A stretch of DNA of 64,000 nucleotides from Anaerolineae bacterium (GTDB lineage: Bacteria; Chloroflexota; Anaerolineae; Promineifilales; Promineifilaceae): contig JAUIAP010000007.1 of NCBI GenBank assembly GCA_030425205.1, forward strand, positions 124,001 to 188,000. The letters are read 5' to 3'. Under the pieces are notes generated by a model. That model had not been told where the DNA came from and ran no database searches. It worked only from the letters and a program-made list of their open reading frames with translations. Positions within the stretch are counted from its first letter, which is position 1, and each line of letters begins with the position of its first letter. Shown here one piece after another: positions 58,418-64,000 of this stretch. The position numbers and the translations under genes were made by a program.

Positions 58418-61030
58418 ATGTCAAACATTATCGTTGGTAACTTTCACGACATTGGTGCAAGAGAGATTTATGAAGACCGCGTCAAATCGGCCGAATTCAA
58501 AACGGCTGGCGGCGTATCACTGGCTGTCGGCATTGTCGCGGATGGCGTAGGTGGTGCGAACAAAGGAGAACGAGCAGCGCAACTGGCCGTCGATAGTGTG
58601 CTGTCCTATTTGCGCGGCAGTCGTGAAACGGATGTACCAACGCTGTTGACCCACGCTGCGCAGGCGGCCAATGCCAAAGTCCACGCAGAGGCGCGCCAAT
58701 CAGGTGGTGCAAGCTGCACGCTGGCGATGGCGGTCATCGTCGATGGCAAGACGCTCTATGTGGCGAACGTCGGGGATAGTCGCGTCTACCTGATCCGCAA
58801 TGAGAAGTTAACCCAACTGACGATGGATCACAGCTTTGCCAATGTGATGGTGATGCAGGGGAAGATGTCGCGGGAATCGGCCGAAATTAACCAACGCGCC
58901 GAAGTCCTCATGCGTGCGCTGGGGCCCAAACCACAAATTGCGATTGATGTCGGCTTTTATGTCGGCACAGAAAACTATCAGGTTGCCCAAGAGCGCGGAC
59001 AAAAAGGGCTGCCGCTCAAAGAAGGGGATTCCGTCATTATCTGCTCTGACGGGCTGATCAAAAGCGGTGTCGATGGCAAGCCATTTACGACAGAAGATGA
59101 AATCGTTCAGACGCTCAATCGGCAGGAAGGGGAAAAGGCGGCGCGTGAGCTGATCTCATTTGCAATTGGGCGCAACGCCGACGACAACGTGTCGGTGGCG
59201 ACATTGCAAATGCCCGACCCCAATCGGACGATGACACTGGCAAAAGAGCGTGCGGCCGAAGCAGCCTCGCGGCGCAAACGCACCTATGGCATTGTCGCGG
59301 TCGCGGCGGCGATCATCCTCGCACTCGGCGGCGTGATTTTTGGCCTAAGCCGCACCAACCAAGAGACGCAAAACGAAGCGGATGCAATCGCCGCCCAAAG
59401 CACACTCGACGCAATCAGCCTTGAAGAGACACGCGACCAAAACGCGCTCTTTGGCGAGCAAACGCGCGAATTTGAGACTTTTCAAGAGACGGCCATCGCC
59501 CAGACAATCGCCGCACACACCCCCACACCGACCAACACACCACGCCCAACGTTGGCTCCCCTGCCCGCCTTTTCGCCCGGCGACATTGGCGTCGCCTATT
59601 CACAAGACAGCGAATCACCCGTGCAGGAGAGGCAGACAGTGACGGCGACGGGCGAGCTGACCACCATCCAAATTGATGATGAACAGGGCGATGATCGCAC
59701 CCTCTTTGCCAGCTTTTATGCCCACGATGGGGCAGCCATTTTCTTCGATCTGGCCGTGCGGCAGCGGATGCAGTTAGCCTTGCGCGCGGGCAGCGACCTC
59801 TATGTCGATGCGGGGAAGTACACGGGCGGCATCGAGATCGAACTTGACCCCGATGATGACGTCATGCTGGCGTTTGACCAATGTTTCTCGCTGCAATATG
59901 CGGATGATCAACTCGTGGCAAACTGCTATGGCGGTAGTTGCAGCTATGACACGCCCGACGTGGCGGCGACGTGGGAGGCGGGAGAGCAGTTGGTGTTGGA
60001 TACAAAGCTGTTTTCAGCCACGACGCAACCCATTCCAATTGCGCAGGGGATGGCAGATCGAGAATTTATTTTGGGATCGGCCGATGGTGAACTCGATGCT
60101 CAACGCTGTCTAAACACAGCTTACGAACCAACGCCCACCCCGTTTCCACCCACACCAACGCGCATTGTCGTGCCGACGTTTACGCCGCGCCCCACCAACA
60201 CGCCGCGTCCACGTCCAACCAACACATCACTTTCTACAAATACGGGTGGCGGTGTTGGTTCTAATCCCACCAACACACCACGGCCGCAGCCGACTAATAC
60301 GCCACGCCCACAGCCGACCAATACACCGCGTCCACGCCCCACCAACACACCACGCCCACAACCGACCAATACACCGCGTCCACAACCGACCAACACGCCG
60401 CGTCCGGGCAACACGTCGCCGCCGCCAACCAATACGCCACGCCCACAACCGACCAACACGCCACGCCCACAGCCGACCAACACACCGCGTCCGGGCAACA
60501 CGTTGCCCCCACCAACCAACACGCCGCGCCCCACCAACACATCTGTGCCACCGACTAACACGCCCGTGCCACCGACGAGCACACCGCGTCCGACTAATAC
60601 GACGCCTCCTGAGCCGACAAGAACGCCGGTTCCACCCACTAACACGCCCGTCCCACCCACTAACACGCCTGTGCCGCCCACTAACACGCCTGTGCCGCCC
60701 ACTAACACACCTGTGCCGCCCACTAACACGCCCGTGCCACCGACTAATACACCGGTGCCACCCACCAATACACCCGTTCCGCCTACCAACACGCCTGTGC
60801 CACCGACTAATACACCCGTCCCACCCACTAACACACCGATCCCGCCCACAAGCACGCCCGTCCCACCCACCAACACGCCGATCATCCCAACCATCATCCC
60901 ACCGACCAATACGCCTGTCCCACCGCCGACAAATACCCCCGCGCCACCACCGACCAACACACCTGAACCGCCACCCACTAACACACCCGAACCGCCACCG
61001 ACCAACACACCCGGTGCGCTGGCTCCTTAA
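58418..61030 (+). CDS. PP2C phosphatase with extracytoplasmic domain and PT-rich tail
   Basis: The protein has 870 residues. A PP2C-type domain (1-270) has [42 protein letters not shown] and [10 protein letters not shown], with the metal-binding aspartates of the family. One membrane helix (about 290-310) and a short coiled linker lead to a beta-rich domain of about 180 residues ([54 protein letters not shown]) that is related to the one in the kinase at 61484. The last ~290 residues are TNTPRPQP and TNTPVPP repeats ending in NTPGALAP. It reverses Thr phosphorylation; the tail may span the wall. It follows the kinase at 57480 by 5 bases. Confidence 0.93.
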   Translation: MSNIIVGNFHDIGAREIYEDRVKSAEFKTAGGVSLAVGIVADGVGGANKGERAAQLAVDSVLSYLRGSRETDVPTLLTHAAQAANAKVHAEARQSGGASCTLAMAVIVDGKTLYVANVGDSRVYLIRNEKLTQLTMDHSFANVMVMQGKMSRESAEINQRAEVLMRALGPKPQIAIDVGFYVGTENYQVAQERGQKGLPLKEGDSVIICSDGLIKSGVDGKPFTTEDEIVQTLNRQEGEKAARELISFAIGRNADDNVSVATLQMPDPNRTMTLAKERAAEAASRRKRTYGIVAVAAAIILALGGVIFGLSRTNQETQNEADAIAAQSTLDAISLEETRDQNALFGEQTREFETFQETAIAQTIAAHTPTPTNTPRPTLAPLPAFSPGDIGVAYSQDSESPVQERQTVTATGELTTIQIDDEQGDDRTLFASFYAHDGAAIFFDLAVRQRMQLALRAGSDLYVDAGKYTGGIEIELDPDDDVMLAFDQCFSLQYADDQLVANCYGGSCSYDTPDVAATWEAGEQLVLDTKLFSATTQPIPIAQGMADREFILGSADGELDAQRCLNTAYEPTPTPFPPTPTRIVVPTFTPRPTNTPRPRPTNTSLSTNTGGGVGSNPTNTPRPQPTNTPRPQPTNTPRPRPTNTPRPQPTNTPRPQPTNTPRPGNTSPPPTNTPRPQPTNTPRPQPTNTPRPGNTLPPPTNTPRPTNTSVPPTNTPVPPTSTPRPTNTTPPEPTRTPVPPTNTPVPPTNTPVPPTNTPVPPTNTPVPPTNTPVPPTNTPVPPTNTPVPPTNTPVPPTNTPVPPTNTPIPPTSTPVPPTNTPIIPTIIPPTNTPVPPPTNTPAPPPTNTPEPPPTNTPEPPPTNTPGALAP
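60160..61017 (+). repeat. Repeats coding for the PT-rich tail of the phosphatase
   Basis: First [12 protein letters not shown] 24-base units, then about fourteen TNTPVPP-like 21-base units (nearly identical from 60640 to 60870). The DNA varies mainly at third codon positions, as expected for selection on protein. Unequal exchange probably changes the length. Antisense open frames over this stretch are side effects. Confidence 0.85.
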
Positions 61031-61133
61031 TTTTCACATTGTCAAAAGGCAGCTATTCAGCAGTTCGGCATAAAAACAACGCGAACTAATACATCGTAAA
61101 GTAAGTCCCGTCATACCTGCGATTGCAGTTTAA

Positions 61134-61231
61134 AAAATAGATCAGGTAACAAAATCAGCGCGTGTTTCGGGAATTGGATTTCCCGAAACGTCCTCGCCAG
61201 TAGAGTGGATTCCCGCCTTCGCGGGAATGAC
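61134..61231 (+). repeat. Dispersed repeat, partial copy F
   Basis: GCAGTTTAAAAAATAGATCA, TCGGGAATTGGATTTCCCGA and GATTCCCGCCTTCGCGGGAA match copies A-C, but the far end differs and is joined to a second element. Confidence 0.75.
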
Positions 61232-61324
61232 AATGGCATACAATTTGCCTTACACTGCACTAATACTAATTCTGAGAACAAGTGTCAGATGTTCGACCTT
61301 CAAAAGCCGCCCAGCTTCTTCTTT

Positions 61325-61369
61325 GCTGAATTGCTGATAGCTGAATTGCTGATAGCTAAATCGCTAACC
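61325..61369. repeat. Short tandem repeat, 15-base unit
   Basis: GCTGAATTGCTGATA occurs twice without change, then as GCTAAATCGCTAACC. Non-coding, about 115 bases before the kinase start. Confidence 0.6.
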
Positions 61370-61483
61370 AGCCTGAGAAGTGCATATTTTGATACACCTT
61401 TATGCGCGCGGTATGTCGTTAGCCAAGATAATTTGTACAATACGAAACAGTGATAATGTCAACGATGCAATTCTCAAGACGTA

Positions 61484-64000
61484 ATGGCTAGCAAAACACA
61501 CCTCGGCCGCTACGAAGTCAAAGGAAAGTTAGGCAAAGGCGCAATGGCGCTTGTTCTGCGTGGTTACGACCCCCACTTTAAGCGGGACGTCGCCATTAAG
61601 GTACTGCATCGGAAATTTGGCAACTCCCCTGCCGTGCGCCAACGCTTTGTGCGCGAAGCCCGCACGATTGCCGCCATCGACCATCCAGCCATCGTCCCCG
61701 TTCTCGACGCGGGACAGGATGATGGATTGACCTTTGTCGTTCTGCGCCTAATGGAAGGCGGATCACTACACGAACGCATCCAGCAGCGGGCGTTAACCCC
61801 AGAAGAGATTCAACCCATCCTTGAGCGTGTTGGCGCGGCACTCGACGCGGCCCACGAACGAGGCATCATCCACCGCGATCTCAAACCTGAAAACATTCTC
61901 TTTGACCAATATGGCGAGGCGTATTTGGGGGATTTTGGCATTGTCAAAATTCAAGACCAAGCGGTCAACATCACACAAAATGCACTCGTCGGAACCCCTG
62001 CCTACATGAGTCCGGAGCAGGTGCGTGGCGACGTTGACATCGACGGACGCAGCGATCTCTACTCGCTGGGGGCGGTGCTGTTTGAGATGTTGACGGGAGA
62101 GCTGCCATTTGCAGGCGACACCTCGATGCAGATGGCGATGCGCCACATCACGGAGCCTGTGCCGCGTCTGCATGACTTTTCACGCCCATGGCAAAAGCTG
62201 ATCGACAAGGCGATGGCGAAGGAGCGCGAAAAGCGTTTTCAAACGGGCGCAGAGCTGGCGGCCGCATTTGCAGCGACCGCCGATCACTCCCCGACCCCCC
62301 TCATCCCAGCGCGACAACGCCGCAATCTTTCATTTGCACTCGCGGGACTTTTAGCTCTATGCTTTTTAATTTGGGGATTATGGGGCAGATTTGGCACAAC
62401 CGAAGCGACAGAGAGTGATCCCATCGCGTTGACGACAGCCTTTGAAGAAACGGCGGCGGCACAAGCTGCGCTCGATCAGCAGTTAACGCTTGCCGCACAA
62501 TTGACGCAGAGCGCGGCGGCGCAGGCACTCGATGACATCACGTTAACGGCGGTCTATGCTGAAATTGCGGCGACGCTGGCAGCCGAGCCGACGTTGCCAG
62601 CCTTTTCGACCGGGACGCGCCCCAACTTTGCGGAGGATGACATCGGGATTGTCTATACAAGAGACAATGTCTCGACCGTCAAAGAGCGGGATGTCGTCAA
62701 CGCCAATGGCAACATCGTTGTCGTGCAGATTGATGATGAGCTGGGCGAAGATTTAACGCAGTACGCCAGCTTTTACACACACAACGGGACTGAAATTTTA
62801 TATGATCGGGCGGCACGCCAGCGCATGGATGTGGTGTTGAGTGCGGGGAGCGATCTCTATATTGATGCGGGAAAGTATGTCAACGGGATCGACGTGCTGC
62901 TTGCATCGACAGATGCGATTCTCTTCTCATTTGACCAGTGCGTTTCGTTGCAGCACACGCCAAACGAGTTGACGGCGAATTGCTACGGGGGCTCTTGCCG
63001 CTATGAAACGCCGATTGAGCGGGGAACGCTGGTGGCGGGGCAGCAGTTGCGACTCGACACGACGCTTTTCTTGACGACAACTCGGCCGATTCCACTGCAA
63101 CAAGGACAGGCAGATCGCGCGTTTATATTGGGATCGGCCGATGGCGTGATCGACGCTGAACGTTGTCTCGATGGCAGCTACATGCCACCCCCCACGACCG
63201 TCCCAACACGCACACCGCGTCCAACCAATACCGCACGTCCAGCAGTGACAAACACACCATTATTAACTGCGCTGCCTGCCAACGTCGGCGGCACCAACAC
63301 GCCGCGTCCCGCCAACACCAATACGCCACGTCCGGCCAGTACAAACACGCCGCGTCCCGCTAACACGCCGCGCCCGAACAACACAAATACACCACGCCCA
63401 ACCAATACACTACGTCCCGGCAATACGCCGCCAACCAACACGCCACGTCCACAACCAACCAACACGCCGCGCCCCGGCAATACGTCACCGCCACCCACGA
63501 ATACGCCACGCCCAGCCAACACCAATACGCCACGTCCGCAGCCGACCAGCACGCCGCTTGCGCCGACGAAAGAATCAAAGCCAACCGTTACGCCAATTCC
63601 GCCAACCAATACGCCCATTCCACCGACCAATACACCGATTCCAAAACCGACTGAGACACCAACCCCACGCCCAACCAACACACCCATCCCACCCACCAAT
63701 ACGCCAACCCCACGCCCCACCAATACCCCCATTCCACCGACCAACACACCGACGCCACGTCCCACCAACACCCCCATTCCAAAGCCAACAGAGACACCAA
63801 CTCCGCTTCCAACCAACACGCCCATCCCAAAACCGACCGAGACACCTATTCCAAAGCCGACCGATACGCCGATGCCCCTGCCCACCAGCACAGCGCTTCC
63901 GACGTTGGTCAAGCCAACCAACACACCCCCATTCAATGGGATCACGCCGAATCCGCGCCCAACCAACACCGCTCCAACGCTGATCGTCACTAACCCACCG
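61484..64000 (+). CDS. Ser/Thr kinase with extracytoplasmic domain and PT-rich tail (runs off window)
   Basis: The open frame from ATG 61484 has no stop to the window edge (839 codons seen). The kinase domain (1-265) is complete: GKGAMALVLRGYD, VAIKVLH, IIHRDLKPENI, LGDFGIVK, GTPAYMSPEQ. One membrane helix (about 287-305), a coiled linker and a 180-residue beta-rich domain follow (DDIGIVYTRDNVS; LSAGSDLYIDAGKYVNGIDV; CVSLQHTPNELTANCYGG), closely similar to that of the phosphatase at 58418. Then comes a [12 protein letters not shown] tail to the end. Kinase and phosphatase thus appear to share one kind of external sensor. The start lacks a strong ribosome binding site. Confidence 0.93.
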   Translation, partial: MASKTHLGRYEVKGKLGKGAMALVLRGYDPHFKRDVAIKVLHRKFGNSPAVRQRFVREARTIAAIDHPAIVPVLDAGQDDGLTFVVLRLMEGGSLHERIQQRALTPEEIQPILERVGAALDAAHERGIIHRDLKPENILFDQYGEAYLGDFGIVKIQDQAVNITQNALVGTPAYMSPEQVRGDVDIDGRSDLYSLGAVLFEMLTGELPFAGDTSMQMAMRHITEPVPRLHDFSRPWQKLIDKAMAKEREKRFQTGAELAAAFAATADHSPTPLIPARQRRNLSFALAGLLALCFLIWGLWGRFGTTEATESDPIALTTAFEETAAAQAALDQQLTLAAQLTQSAAAQALDDITLTAVYAEIAATLAAEPTLPAFSTGTRPNFAEDDIGIVYTRDNVSTVKERDVVNANGNIVVVQIDDELGEDLTQYASFYTHNGTEILYDRAARQRMDVVLSAGSDLYIDAGKYVNGIDVLLASTDAILFSFDQCVSLQHTPNELTANCYGGSCRYETPIERGTLVAGQQLRLDTTLFLTTTRPIPLQQGQADRAFILGSADGVIDAERCLDGSYMPPPTTVPTRTPRPTNTARPAVTNTPLLTALPANVGGTNTPRPANTNTPRPASTNTPRPANTPRPNNTNTPRPTNTLRPGNTPPTNTPRPQPTNTPRPGNTSPPPTNTPRPANTNTPRPQPTSTPLAPTKESKPTVTPIPPTNTPIPPTNTPIPKPTETPTPRPTNTPIPPTNTPTPRPTNTPIPPTNTPTPRPTNTPIPKPTETPTPLPTNTPIPKPTETPIPKPTDTPMPLPTSTALPTLVKPTNTPPFNGITPNPRPTNTAPTLIVTNPP
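63190..64000 (+). repeat. Repeats coding for the PT-rich tail of the kinase
   Basis: Irregular [23 protein letters not shown] and KPTETP units run to the window end. They are less uniform than those of the phosphatase tail. Protein-coding low complexity, not CRISPR. Confidence 0.8.

Larger units (their letters stand above)
61031..61483. other. Intergenic region with repeat copy F and short tandem repeat
   Basis: No gene is seen in these ~450 bases. Bases 61134-61231 are a partial ~140-bp repeat (copy F) next to an ATCGTAAAGTAAGTCC stretch shared with the element at 48241. Two exact 15-base units GCTGAATTGCTGATA stand at 61325 and 61340, followed by a diverged third. Confidence 0.6.
36..63141. 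repeat. Highly iterated octamer palindrome TCGGCCGA (about 80 copies)
   Basis: Reading by eye I counted about 80 exact TCGGCCGA sites, the first at 36-43 and the last at 63134-63141, spread over coding and non-coding DNA on both sides of all genes. Chance would give about one or two. Within genes it most often reads TCG GCC GAA/GAT, giving Ser-Ala-Glu or Ser-Ala-Asp. None lies in the insertion sequence at 799-1954. Confidence 0.85.

Noticed and set aside
60121..61008. Long minus-strand frame rich in VLVGG
   Set aside because: It is the antisense of the TNTPVPP-coding repeats; it has no start signal and pure low complexity.
63178..63990. Minus-strand Gly/Val-rich frame
   Set aside because: It is the antisense of the kinase PT-rich tail.
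60160..64000. Repeats considered as CRISPR
   Set aside because: Units are contiguous, lie inside open frames and have no spacers; they code for PT-rich tails.
1..64000. tRNA and rRNA genes
   Set aside because: No cloverleaf or rRNA signature was recognised in any gap between genes.

Overview
The window looks like a chromosomal segment of a Chloroflexota bacterium (Anaerolineae/Ardenticatenia-like). This is an inference from very long Thr-Asn-Thr-Pro tails on extracytoplasmic proteins, a dense set of Ser/Thr kinases, FHA proteins and a PP2C phosphatase, WXG100-type secretion genes, and mid-range GC content. There is no rRNA or tRNA to confirm it. The octamer TCGGCCGA recurs about 80 times across the window, mostly inside genes, like a cyanobacterial HIP1-type highly iterated palindrome.

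Layout. 1-505: 5' part of oligoendopeptidase F. 545-2075: short repeats and an IS1-like insertion sequence (799-1954) with inverted ends and an 8-bp target duplication, inserted in a copy of a dispersed ~140-bp repeat. 2080-2436: a small membrane protein. 2526-27999 (all minus strand): a ~25-kb RiPP (TOMM/NHLP) biosynthetic operon. It starts with a precursor that has a nitrile-hydratase-like leader and a nine-cysteine core. A probable attenuator hairpin follows, then a B12-type radical SAM protein, two fused E1-like/YcaO cyclodehydratases, a SagB-type dehydrogenase, a SnoaL-like protein, two P450s, a methyltransferase, a Rieske protein, an alpha/beta hydrolase, an HExxH protein, ParA/winged-helix proteins, a sensor without output domain, and an export system (short HlyD-like protein, C39-peptidase ABC transporter, second NHLM ABC transporter).

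28805-34870 (minus strand): a signalling block. The small peptide at 34649-34870 (C-terminus with two Trp), the isoprenyl-diphosphate-synthase-like protein at 33361-34278, the PDZ-like multi-membrane histidine kinase at 30864-33242 and the LuxR-type regulator at 30200-30847 match the ComX, ComQ, ComP and ComA roles of the Bacillus pheromone system. This is the best candidate for an undescribed system: a comQXPA-like quorum-sensing locus in a Chloroflexota-type genome, next to a RiPP operon it may control. A second LuxR-type regulator and a Gly-rich mini-protein sit between the two loci.

35319-40560: a MarR regulator, a bidirectional terminator, an FHA-FHA-ABC exporter and a pseudokinase with a beta-propeller. 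40944-64000 (plus strand): an active kinase with a propeller domain, a lipoprotein subtilase, a ubiquitin-like/FHA protein, a pseudokinase-transmembrane-glycosidase fusion, an S41 protease, two WXG100-headed proteins with toxin-like C-termini, two related EspG-like proteins, small membrane/lipoproteins, a VWA-like/FHA membrane protein, a kinase, a PP2C phosphatase and a second kinase. The last two share a related extracytoplasmic domain and PT-rich tails. The set looks like a divergent type VII secretion locus controlled by Ser/Thr phosphorylation; its FtsK-type ATPase is not in the window.
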